Assembly (NCBI GenBank): GCA_016209995.1
Contig: JACQVC010000185.1
Span: forward strand, 1 to 7,005
From: Gemmatimonadota bacterium
GTDB taxonomy: Bacteria; Gemmatimonadota; Gemmatimonadetes; Longimicrobiales; Gaopeijiaceae
DNA: 7,005 bases
Reading direction: 5' to 3'
Both the position numbers and the translations under genes were made by a program. The notes beneath the pieces are model-generated. The model saw only the letters and a list, made by a program, of their open reading frames with translations, searched no databases and had not been told where the DNA came from. Positions 1 through 5,132 of this stretch are shown here, in pieces; the stretch's first letter is position 1; each line of letters begins with the position of its first letter.

Positions 1-629
1 AGAACCCGCGCGAGGGCTTCTTCCGCGAGAGCGAATTCCTGCACCCCGACCTGCGCTTTCAGCTGAGCTTCCCCCAGGGTTGGACCACGAACAACCAGAA
101 GCAGGCCGTGCTCGCCGTGAGCCCGAATCAGGATGCCCTTGTCCAGCTCAGGCTCGCCGAGGATGTCGCGTCGCCGGACGACGCGGCTCGCCGGTTCTTC
201 CTGCAGGACGGAATCACGCTGCGCGGCCCGGTGTCCGGAGAGATCAACGGTTTGCGCGCGGCTGGCGGCACGTTCTTCGCGGCCGTGGAAGGTGGACGCC
301 TTGCGGGCAGCGTGATCTTCGTGGCGCATGGTGGCAACGTGTACCAGCTGTTGGCGTACGCGGCGGCGACGCGCTGGTCGAGCTACGAGCTGGCGGCGGA
401 CCGAGCGTTGCGGAGCTTCCGTCCGCTCACGGATCCGGCGGCCCTGAACGTGCAGCCCCTGAGGCTGGATGTCGTCAGGCTGTCGGCCGCGATGACGCTC
501 GCGGAGTTCGCGCAGCGCAACGCGGGGCCGGTGAGCGTCGAGGCGCTGGCGCTTCTGAACAACGTCGCGGCAGACGAGAGGCTCGAGGCCGGCACGGTCG
601 TGAAACAGGTGGTGGGCCGCCTGCCGTAG
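1..629 (+). CDS. M48-type metalloprotease, C-terminal part (5' truncated by window edge)
   Basis: The reading frame is open from the window edge (first full codon at 3) to a TAG at 627-629, so only the last 208 residues are seen and the catalytic HExxH is outside. The visible part begins NPREGFFRESEFLHPDLRF, followed by a segment with FPQGW and SPNQDA, which I recognise as the region following the protease domain in putative Zn-dependent M48 proteases (BepA/YfgC-like). A middle stretch (about 140-430) looks like a small alpha/beta domain. The tail (about 455-620), with TLAEFAQRN, ALLNNV and LEAGTVVK, resembles a degenerate LysM module (TLxxIAxxx...LxxxNxxxxxxxLxxGxxL). Such proteases usually act in the envelope on misfolded outer-membrane proteins; the LysM-like tail would fit binding to peptidoglycan. 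Family assignment is from memory of homologues. An overlapping frame at 80-634 is a GC-rich shadow. No terminator is visible after the stop. Confidence 0.72.
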   Translation, partial: NPREGFFRESEFLHPDLRFQLSFPQGWTTNNQKQAVLAVSPNQDALVQLRLAEDVASPDDAARRFFLQDGITLRGPVSGEINGLRAAGGTFFAAVEGGRLAGSVIFVAHGGNVYQLLAYAAATRWSSYELAADRALRSFRPLTDPAALNVQPLRLDVVRLSAAMTLAEFAQRNAGPVSVEALALLNNVAADERLEAGTVVKQVVGRLP

Positions 630-789
630 ACTGAGCGACTCTTCCACGCACTTTCCGACAGGCTGCATCACGCGGTATGTTCTCTTGAGATCCGCATTGC
701 GCGAGGGTTCGAGACCGAACTGCGGCCTACCGAGGGACGGTGCGCACCGGGGAAGCGACGGGCCCGGGTCGATGTCTCTTCAGGCGTCA

Positions 790-816
790 CCTGGGAACAT
801 CGGACGCGGTCCCAGG
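790..816. repeat. Perfect inverted repeat upstream of the selenoprotein gene
   Basis: CCTGGGA at 790-796 and TCCCAGG at 810-816 are exact reverse complements separated by 13 nt. The element lies in the 242-nt spacer between the M48 peptidase stop and the start at 872, about 55 nt before that ATG. No T tract follows on either strand, so it is not a standard intrinsic terminator. It may be an operator or a leader hairpin. The rest of the spacer (630-789) shows no gene and no promoter that I would trust. Confidence 0.4.
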
Positions 817-830
817 CTTCCATATGTGAC

Positions 831-860
831 GAAAGTGTTAAGGTCGGCGAAAGTTAGGGT
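831..860. repeat. Short imperfect tandem repeat in the leader
   Basis: GAAAGTGTTAAGGT at 831-844 is followed at 849-860 by the shortened copy GAAAGTTAGGGT. The block is noticeably richer in A and T than its surroundings and ends just before the AGGAG ribosome binding site. It may be a binding site or chance; function is unknown. Confidence 0.25.
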
Positions 861-861
861 T

Positions 862-866
862 AGGAG
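862..866 (+). promoter_or_regulatory. Ribosome binding site for the selenoprotein gene
   Basis: AGGAG lies 5 nt before the ATG at 872. It supports initiation at that ATG, and so supports translation starting upstream of the in-frame TGA, not at an internal codon after it. Confidence 0.7.
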
Positions 867-871
867 CGAAA

Positions 872-1468
872 ATGAGGACTCGAGTTCTGTTGGCTGCTGC
901 AGTGGTCCTAATGGCCGGCGCCCGCGCAGCGCAAGGGCAGGCTTTGGGCCCGAAGGACGGCCGTGGGCTCGCGCCCACGGATCTCGAGCGGGTCAAGGTC
1001 GGCGACCTGGCCCCCGACTTCACGCTGGAGTCGCTGGCTGGAGGCCGGGTCACGCTCTCGGACTACCGCGGTGGAAGGAACGTCGTACTCGTCTTCTACC
1101 GCGGCTGGTGGTGACCGTACTGCACCGCTCAGCTCGGTGAGCTGAAAGACCTGCTGAACGATGAGCAGAAGCGGACCACAGAGATTGTGGCGGTCTCCAT
1201 CGATGCGAGGGAGGACCTCCAGAGAATGAAGGACCGGGTGGCCAGAGAGTACGGGAAAGCGCCCGACTTCGTGATGCTATCGGATCCGGGCCACCGGGTC
1301 ATCGACCGGTACGGTCTCTTGAATCCCGATGACCGCCGCGGTATTCCGCACCCGACCACCTTGGTCCTGGACCGGGGCGGCGTGGTTCGCTGGAGGTTCA
1401 CCGAGGTGAATTACCGGATCCGGCCCACGAACGAGGACATTCTCCGGGCGCTGGCCAGCCTGCGCTGA
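872..1468 (+). CDS. Exported AhpC/TSA peroxiredoxin-like selenoprotein (in-frame TGA = Sec81)
   Basis: Read through the TGA at 1112-1114, this frame gives 198 residues. Residues 1-23 form a signal peptide (MRTR, hydrophobic [11 protein letters not shown], Ala-rich cleavage region), so the protein is probably periplasmic or extracytoplasmic. A thioredoxin-fold AhpC/TSA domain follows: [13 protein letters not shown] (43-55), beta strand [10 protein letters not shown] (71-80), then Sec81-Pro-Tyr-Cys84, AQLGEL, a second half with IVAVSIDA (105-112), and [15 protein letters not shown] (160-174) with the cis-Pro region. In relatives the motif is FYRGxWCPYC, so the TGA replaces exactly the first, peroxidatic Cys. 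Family homology continues without a break on both sides of the TGA in one frame, which argues against a decayed gene. A hairpin suitable for a SECIS follows. Likely role: thiol/selenol-dependent reduction of peroxides or disulfides. It is the first gene of a pair with the TlpA-like gene, 10 nt downstream. The alternative is a nonsense mutation or sequencing error. Confidence 0.78.
1112..1114 (+). other. Recoded UGA codon, selenocysteine (Sec81)
   Basis: The codons around it read Trp-Trp-TGA-Pro-Tyr-Cys. In cysteine-containing members of the family this position is the first Cys of WCPYC. Replacement of a redox Cys by UGA within a UxxC motif is the classic mark of a selenoprotein. The next gene uses ordinary TGC codons for both Cys of its CxxC motif, so UGA is not a general Cys codon here, and several genes in the window end in TGA, so UGA is also a normal stop. 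Confidence 0.75.
1129..1145 (+). promoter_or_regulatory. Putative bacterial SECIS hairpin
   Basis: Seven uninterrupted Watson-Crick pairs (1129-1135 with 1139-1145; T-CAGCTC and GAGCTG-A) close a GGU loop at 1136-1138. The loop begins 21 nt after the UGA. Known bacterial SECIS elements are coding-region hairpins just after the UGA, with a short apical loop having G at its start and a UGA-to-loop distance of roughly 16-37 nt, so geometry and loop both fit. As I recall it, the E. coli fdhF element also presents GGU in its loop, about one codon closer to the UGA. Caveat: the hairpin encodes QLGEL, and this motif can be palindromic by codon choice in high-GC relatives that use Cys. Confidence 0.6.
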
Positions 1469-1478
1469 GGAAGAGCGA

Positions 1479-2087
1479 ATGAGCGAGCAAATGCAGGGCT
1501 CCTCGAGTCCGGCGGACTCCAGCGAAGGTGGCCGCGCATCCAGGGTGCGGGGATGGCTCTGGGCGGGGGGGATTGTCGCCGGAGGAATCGCGACGTTGGT
1601 CGTGGCCGTGAGCCTCCGGCAGGGCTCGGCGCCCATCGCGATCGGCGAGAGGGCGCCCGATTTCGCCGCCCGTGTCGTGATCGGTGAGGGCGAGACGCGC
1701 AGCCTCGACGACTACGAGGGCAGCCTCGTCCTGCTGAACGTGTGGGCCACCTGGTGCATGCCCTGCCAGAAGGAGATGCCGAGCATCCAGCGCCTTTACG
1801 ACGCGTACGGCGATCGTGGCCTGAGGGTCGTGGCCGTGAGCGTGGACGACGGCGGCCAGCGCGAGGCGATTCGCCAGTTCGTCGCGGAGTTCGGCCTCAC
1901 CTTCGATATCCTGCACGACGACACCGGTGCGGTCTTCGAGACCTTCCAGTTGCTTGGTTTACCGGAGACGTTCCTCATCGATCCCGAGGGCCGCATCCGG
2001 GATCGCGTGATCGGTGGCGCGGATTGGTACTCGGAGCAGAAGCGCGCGCTCGTCGAGCAGTGGCTTCCGGCCGAGCAGGCTTCCTAG
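1479..2087 (+). CDS. Membrane-anchored TlpA/ResA-like thioredoxin-family protein
   Basis: 202 residues, starting at an ATG with GAGG 8 nt upstream, overlapping the stop of the previous gene. After a polar N-terminus, residues 25-46 (WLWAGGIVAGGIATLVVAVSL) form one membrane segment, so the thioredoxin domain is expected outside the cytoplasmic membrane. The domain shows IGERAPDFAAR (55-65), LVLLNVWATWC (83-93), the active site WCMPC with Cys93 and Cys96, VVAVSVDD (117-124) and the cis-Pro loop LPETFLIDPEGRI (161-173), in the order and length typical of TlpA/ResA/CcmG-like proteins. These are disulfide reductases that act on cytochrome c maturation factors or other exported thiol proteins. Only 10 nt separate it from the selenoprotein gene, so the two are probably cotranscribed, and this protein may reduce the Sec-Cys bond of its neighbour (inference). 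No ccm gene is visible to support a specific cytochrome role. Confidence 0.85.
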   Translation: MSEQMQGSSSPADSSEGGRASRVRGWLWAGGIVAGGIATLVVAVSLRQGSAPIAIGERAPDFAARVVIGEGETRSLDDYEGSLVLLNVWATWCMPCQKEMPSIQRLYDAYGDRGLRVVAVSVDDGGQREAIRQFVAEFGLTFDILHDDTGAVFETFQLLGLPETFLIDPEGRIRDRVIGGADWYSEQKRALVEQWLPAEQAS

Positions 2088-2137
2088 CTCAGCTCCGCCT
2101 CGCAACAGCAACCTTTCGGAGTCCGGCCAAGCCGCCC

Positions 2138-3910
2138 CTACCGCGGCGACGCCAGCCAGCGCTCGATCTTCGCCGGCAGCAGCAGCAGCGGCACGCTCCC
2201 ATCCTCGAGCAGACGGTCGTGGAACGCACGGATATCGAACGCGTTTCCGAGCGAGGCCTCGGCGAGCGCGCGCAGCCTGCGGATTTCGAGATTGCCCAGC
2301 ATGTAGGCGGTAGCCTGGCCGGGCACCGCGATGTAGCGGTCGACTTCCGCCTCGACGGCCGGGCGCGACTCCGCGGTGTTGACCAGCATGTAGTCGATCG
2401 CCTGTTCGCGGCTCCACTCCAGCGCGTGCAGGCCCGAGTCGACGACCAGGCGCGCGGCGCGTAACGCCTCGTTCGACAGCAGGCCGATGCGGTCCAGGTC
2501 CGACGAGTAGAGCCCCATCTCGTCAGCCAGACGCTCGCTGTAGAGCGCCCAGCCCTCGCCGAAGCCGGAAAGGAAGATGTAGCGCGATAGCGGGTGCAGG
2601 CCGTCCCGTTCGAGCGCGATCGCGCTCTGCAGGTGATGGCCCGGATACGTCTCGTGGAAGGCCGTGGCCTCCAGGCCGGCCCGCGATTGTTGCTGCGCGT
2701 TCCGCAGATTGATCGAGTAGATACCAGGCCTGCTGCCGTCCTCTGCCGGGCTCGTGTAGAAGCCGCCGGGGGCCGATTCCTCCTGAAAGGCCGGCACGGA
2801 CTCGACGACCACTGCGGCCCGCGGCAACTGTCCGAACCACCGGGGCATGGCCCGAGCGGCGCGCTCTACCGCGCCCCGTGCGACCCACAGCATCTCCTCG
2901 CGACTCGAAAGCAGATAGCGCCGGTCCGAGGTCAGGCGGCGCAGCAGCGTGGCAACGTCCGCTGGCGCGAACGAGGCTCGCGCCAGCGCCGCCATCTCGG
3001 CGCGGATCCTCTCGATCTCCGCCAGTCCGGTGTCATGAATCTCTTGGGGCGACACGTCGACCGTGGCGTAATAGCGAACCGCCCCGCGATACGCCGCCTC
3101 GCCGTTCGGGTTGGCCGAAATGCCGACCGCCTCGCGAGCGGCTGGCAGGTACTCGTCGCGCAGAAAGTCACGATAGACGACAGCGGCCGACCGGATGCTG
3201 TCGCGCTCGAGCCGCTCCAAACGGGCGCGGAAGTCGCCATCCGTGCGGCGCGCCATGGCCACGATCGGTGAGTCCTGGAGCGGGGCGGCGAGGAGAGCGT
3301 CGATCTGCCGGATTACGGCCCGCACGATGCACTTGGGCGCAGAGTAGCCCTGGCTCAGTCCCTCGCGCAGGTTCGCAACTTCCTGCGCGATGTAGCCGGG
3401 CAGCTCACCGAAGCGACGGAGCGCTGCGTCACGTTGGGCGGGCGTATCCACCGGCTGTACGCGGGCGAGCTGTGCCATGACCGAAGGCCAGCCCGTCCAC
3501 GTGGGGGATACATTCCAAAGCTCGGCCCGGCCTGTGCGCCAGGCGCGGGACTTGAGCAGCAGCTCACACAGGAGACTGTACGCAACGCCGGCAGCTTCAC
3601 TGGGTGTGTGCGAGCTCGGGCCTATCGTCTCGAGTTCAGCGAGTAGCGCATCCTCCGTCGCCTCCCAATGGGCGCGGGCGGTGAGCGAAACATCCGGGAG
3701 TCGGTCGTGAGGAGCGTCGGCTACCCCGGCGAACGTGGCCTCCTGGGGAAACGCCTCGAAGTAGGCTCGCAGGTAGCGATCGGCGAGAGCCGTGATTGCG
3801 GCGAGGTGGTGAGCGGCGGACGCCTGGGTCGGAGTCCCGGAATGTGTGCGGAAAGGGGCGGCCGGGGTATGTTGCGCGCTCGCTGTCGACGTCGGGAGGG
3901 GCTCGCTCAT
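2138..3910 (-). CDS. DUF885 family zinc metallopeptidase-like protein
   Basis: 590 residues, full length for the DUF885 family. The diagnostic motifs are AFHETYPGHHLQ (418-428, His419, Glu420, His425, His426), which carries probable zinc ligands and the catalytic Glu, and GFGEGWALYSE (449-459). Also family-like are GGFYTSPAEDG (382-392) with the following IYSINLRN, and AVPGQATAYMLG (528-539). The N-terminus (1-35) is rich in Ser, Thr, Pro and Ala and shows no convincing signal peptide or lipobox, unlike many homologues; a cytoplasmic location or a misplaced start is possible. The start at 3910 lies 15 nt after the sufU stop, with no strong Shine-Dalgarno, so translational coupling to sufU is plausible. 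The substrate is unknown; DUF885 proteins are generally annotated as uncharacterised peptidases. It converges with the TlpA-like gene across a 50-nt gap (2088-2137) that has no clear terminator. Confidence 0.85.
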   Translation of the reverse strand: MSEPLPTSTASAQHTPAAPFRTHSGTPTQASAAHHLAAITALADRYLRAYFEAFPQEATFAGVADAPHDRLPDVSLTARAHWEATEDALLAELETIGPSSHTPSEAAGVAYSLLCELLLKSRAWRTGRAELWNVSPTWTGWPSVMAQLARVQPVDTPAQRDAALRRFGELPGYIAQEVANLREGLSQGYSAPKCIVRAVIRQIDALLAAPLQDSPIVAMARRTDGDFRARLERLERDSIRSAAVVYRDFLRDEYLPAAREAVGISANPNGEAAYRGAVRYYATVDVSPQEIHDTGLAEIERIRAEMAALARASFAPADVATLLRRLTSDRRYLLSSREEMLWVARGAVERAARAMPRWFGQLPRAAVVVESVPAFQEESAPGGFYTSPAEDGSRPGIYSINLRNAQQQSRAGLEATAFHETYPGHHLQSAIALERDGLHPLSRYIFLSGFGEGWALYSERLADEMGLYSSDLDRIGLLSNEALRAARLVVDSGLHALEWSREQAIDYMLVNTAESRPAVEAEVDRYIAVPGQATAYMLGNLEIRRLRALAEASLGNAFDIRAFHDRLLEDGSVPLLLLPAKIERWLASPR

Positions 3911-3925
3911 GAGTCGGGCGGAGAC

Positions 3926-4381
3926 TCAGCCTGCCGTCCGCCGTACCTGCTCCACCGCCTGTCTCAGGGCGTCGAACCCCAGCAGCGCGCACTTTATCCG
4001 CACGGGAAACTTGCTAACTCCTTGCAGCGCGCGCAGGTCGCCGAGGTTCTTGTCCTTCGCGGCATCCGCTTCTCCGTGCATCATCTGGGTAAAACGATCC
4101 GCGAGCGCCTCCGCGTCCGCAAGGCTTTTTCCCTTCAGGAGATGGGTCATGATGGACACCGCGGCCTGCGAGATCGAGCAGCCCTGACCGCGGAACTTGA
4201 CCTCCGCGATACGGTCGTCCTCGATCAGCATCTGTAGGCGCACCTCGTCCCCGCACACCGGGTTGTACACGTGCACGTCGACGGAGCTGGGATCCAGCTC
4301 GCCCTTGTTGCGGGGGTGGCGGTAGTGGTCGAGGATGAGCTGCTGGTAAAGAGAAGCCAGCGGCGGAGTTTCCGTGGTCAT
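3926..4381 (-). CDS. sufU: SufU, zinc-dependent sulfurtransferase/scaffold-like Fe-S assembly protein
   Basis: 151 residues from ATG at 4381, close to the usual SufU length (about 147). LYQQLILDHYRHPRNKG (11-27) is the typical N-terminus. Zinc ligands match the SufU pattern: Cys43 and Asp45 in NPVCGDEV, Cys68 in GQGCSISQA, and Cys131 in IKCALLGF. The insertion between the second and third Cys (about 85-115) distinguishes SufU from IscU. It accepts persulfide sulfur from SufS in the cytoplasm by a zinc-ligand swap and passes it to SufBCD. Start choice: an in-frame ATG at 4399 would add MRYLFT, and the frame is open to 4606, but that extension is Arg/Gly/Pro-rich non-family sequence. No start has a strong Shine-Dalgarno. 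It is separated from sufS by 751 nt holding csp on the other strand. Confidence 0.9.
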   Translation of the reverse strand: MTTETPPLASLYQQLILDHYRHPRNKGELDPSSVDVHVYNPVCGDEVRLQMLIEDDRIAEVKFRGQGCSISQAAVSIMTHLLKGKSLADAEALADRFTQMMHGEADAAKDKNLGDLRALQGVSKFPVRIKCALLGFDALRQAVEQVRRTAG

Positions 4382-4524
4382 GGTGAAGAGGTAACGCATG
4401 ATCCGGGGTGGTCGCAAGGCCCGCCGCACGGCCGGCCCGAGTGGCCCCACTTGACCGCGGTCACACGCGGCCGCACGCCCGGCCGCCGTGCCTCCCGCCA
4501 GGTCCCGCAGCCCGCCGCGCGTGT

Positions 4525-4555
4525 CCCCCCTCTGAGGCGGCCGCCGCAGGGGGGG
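4525..4555. repeat. GC-rich inverted repeat around a NotI-type palindrome
   Basis: A C6 run (4525-4530) and a G7 run (4549-4555) flank the perfect 10-nt palindrome GGCGGCCGCC (4536-4545). The two runs can pair, giving a very stable hairpin in RNA from either strand. There is no T tract. It lies about 30 nt before the candidate promoter, so it could be an operator or simply GC-rich spacer. Confidence 0.35.
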
Positions 4556-4583
4556 CGGGGCCCAGCCGACCCCAACTTTCCAC

Positions 4584-4619
4584 TTGACGCTGACGCCCGA
4601 TGTCACTACCGTGTATGGT
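4584..4619 (+). promoter_or_regulatory. Candidate sigma-70-like promoter upstream of csp
   Basis: TTGACG at 4584-4589 is a near-consensus -35. A 17-nt spacer leads to TACCGT (4607-4612). Alternatively the overlapping CTGACG (4590-4595), 18 nt before TATGGT (4614-4619), could be used; TGACGC is directly repeated here. The -10 matches are weak. The palindrome GGTTAACC (4620-4627) follows at the likely start site. A transcript from here would have a csp leader of about 230 nt. Confidence 0.35.
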
Positions 4620-4627
4620 GGTTAACC

Positions 4628-4650
4628 GCCCGGGCAGGGCCCTGGCGGGC
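4628..4650 (+). other. Imperfect hairpin in the csp leader
   Basis: GCCCG at 4628-4632 pairs with CGGGC at 4646-4650, enclosing the perfect 10-nt palindrome CAGGGCCCTG (4635-4644). CAGGG (4635-4639) is also complementary to CCCTG at 4686-4690 in the 3' arm of the terminator-like hairpin, so the two structures could exclude each other as in an attenuator. This is inferred by eye without energy calculation. Confidence 0.35.
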
Positions 4651-4669
4651 AGCACCAGTGAACGATGAA

Positions 4670-4708
4670 GGGATCTGGGGCGGAACCCTGGATCCCGTTT
4701 TTGTTCTT
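4670..4708 (+). terminator. Intrinsic terminator or attenuator in the csp leader
   Basis: GGGATCTGGGG (4670-4680) pairs with CCCTGGATCCC (4686-4696) in an 11-bp stem with two G-U wobbles and a CGGAA loop, followed by G and a T-rich tract (4698-4708, TTTTTGTTCTT). This is the form of a rho-independent terminator on the plus strand; the minus strand lacks a T tract. No plus-strand gene ends here, so it either ends a short RNA starting near 4620 or acts as an attenuator ahead of csp. Confidence 0.65.
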
Positions 4709-4740
4709 CGACCTTCCGTGAGGCGCGGACGCAACACACG

Positions 4741-4756
4741 TCCCGCAGAAGCGGGA
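4741..4756 (+). other. Small hairpin in the csp leader
   Basis: TCCCGC (4741-4746) and GCGGGA (4751-4756) pair perfectly around an AGAA loop. CGTCC (4739-4743) can instead pair with GGACG (4757-4761), giving a competing fold. It lies about 100 nt before the csp start; no T tract follows. Confidence 0.35.
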
Positions 4757-4853
4757 GGACGGGAGCCCACGCGGGGGGACTAGGGGCCCGCGAATCAAAT
4801 GTCGGGCGAGACTCAAAGTCCCTACCCGATGGTCATTCACACAGGAGAGTAGT

Positions 4854-5066
4854 ATGCGTGCCAAGGGAAGCGTCAAGTGGTTCAACGACTCGAAGGGCTT
4901 CGGTTTCATCACGCCGGAGAACGGAGGAAAGGATTGCTTCGTGCATCACTCCGCGATCCAGGGTGAGGGGTTCAAGACCCTGACCGAGGGCGAGCGAGTC
5001 GAGTTCGACGTGGTCGAGGGGCCGAAGGGTCCCGCGGCGCAGAACGTCACGCGCTTGGGCCGCTAG
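4854..5066 (+). CDS. CspA-family cold-shock protein
   Basis: 70 residues, one complete cold-shock domain. [16 protein letters not shown] (5-20) includes RNP1 (KGFGFI), and DCFVHHSAI (27-35) includes RNP2 with Cys in place of the more usual Val or Ile in VFVHHS. The end, [10 protein letters not shown], is the typical last strand. These small beta-barrel proteins bind single-stranded RNA and DNA, melt RNA structure at low temperature and can act as transcription antiterminators. The start is fixed by AGGAG (4843-4847) 6 nt upstream. The gene stands alone on the plus strand between sufS and sufU, with its own terminator at 5092-5126. A long structured leader (perhaps 230 nt) suggests post-transcriptional or attenuation control. 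Which csp paralogue it is cannot be told from the sequence. Confidence 0.95.
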   Translation: MRAKGSVKWFNDSKGFGFITPENGGKDCFVHHSAIQGEGFKTLTEGERVEFDVVEGPKGPAAQNVTRLGR

Positions 5067-5091
5067 ACGCCCGGCAGCAAGAAGTGCGAGG

Positions 5092-5126
5092 CCGCTCCCG
5101 GCGACGAGCCGGGGGCGGTTTCGTTT
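5092..5126 (+). terminator. Rho-independent terminator of csp
   Basis: An 11-bp stem (5092-5102 with 5108-5118, one T-G wobble) with a GACGA loop is followed by TTTCGTTT (5119-5126). It lies 25 nt after the csp stop. On the minus strand the hairpin is not followed by a T tract, so it should stop csp transcription better than it stops transcription leaving sufS. Confidence 0.85.
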
Positions 5127-5132
5127 GGGGGA

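Larger units (their letters stand above)
4382..4853. other. Intergenic region between divergent sufU and csp
   Basis: 472 nt with no credible gene. The part near sufU (4400-4560) is extremely GC-rich and includes the inverted repeat at 4525-4555. The middle (4584-4619) has a candidate plus-strand promoter. From about 4628 on there are plus-strand RNA structures: 4628-4650, the terminator-like hairpin at 4670-4708 and a TCCCGC-AGAA-GCGGGA hairpin at 4741-4756. The csp ribosome binding site AGGAG is at 4843-4847. No minus-strand promoter for sufU could be picked with confidence. Confidence 0.6.

Noticed and set aside
80..634. Long open frame overlapping the M48 peptidase tail
   Set aside because: Its product is an Arg/Gly/Ala-rich composition typical of shifted frames in GC-rich DNA, whereas the other frame has recognisable family motifs.
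700..715. tRNA T-arm-like GGTTCGAGACC
   Set aside because: No matching acceptor, D or anticodon arms and no CCA nearby; the motif alone is common by chance.
853..864. Telomere-like GTTAGGGTTAGG
   Set aside because: Only about two units, part of a short leader repeat and merging into the AGGAG ribosome binding site. No reason to treat it as telomeric or as an origin.
872..1468. Pseudogene or frameshifted peroxiredoxin
   Set aside because: There is one in-frame TGA and no other damage, it falls exactly on the active-site Cys position, the motif continues in the same frame, and a SECIS-like hairpin follows. Decay would hit positions at random. Still kept as the main alternative.
2093..2121. 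CTCCG/CGGAG as a terminator between the convergent TlpA-like and DUF885 genes
   Set aside because: Only 5 bp with a 19-nt loop and no T tract; too weak to call.
1742..2464. Plus-strand open frame spanning the TlpA-like and DUF885 gene ends
   Set aside because: Out of frame with TlpA and antisense to DUF885; no family motifs and Arg-rich composition.
4382..4606. Extended sufU start at 4606
   Set aside because: The extra 75 residues are Arg/Gly/Pro-rich with no family similarity, and family members begin near the ATG at 4381.
5092..5126. Bidirectional terminator shared by csp and sufS
   Set aside because: The stem is symmetric but only the plus strand has a following T-rich tract; on the minus strand the downstream bases are not T-rich.
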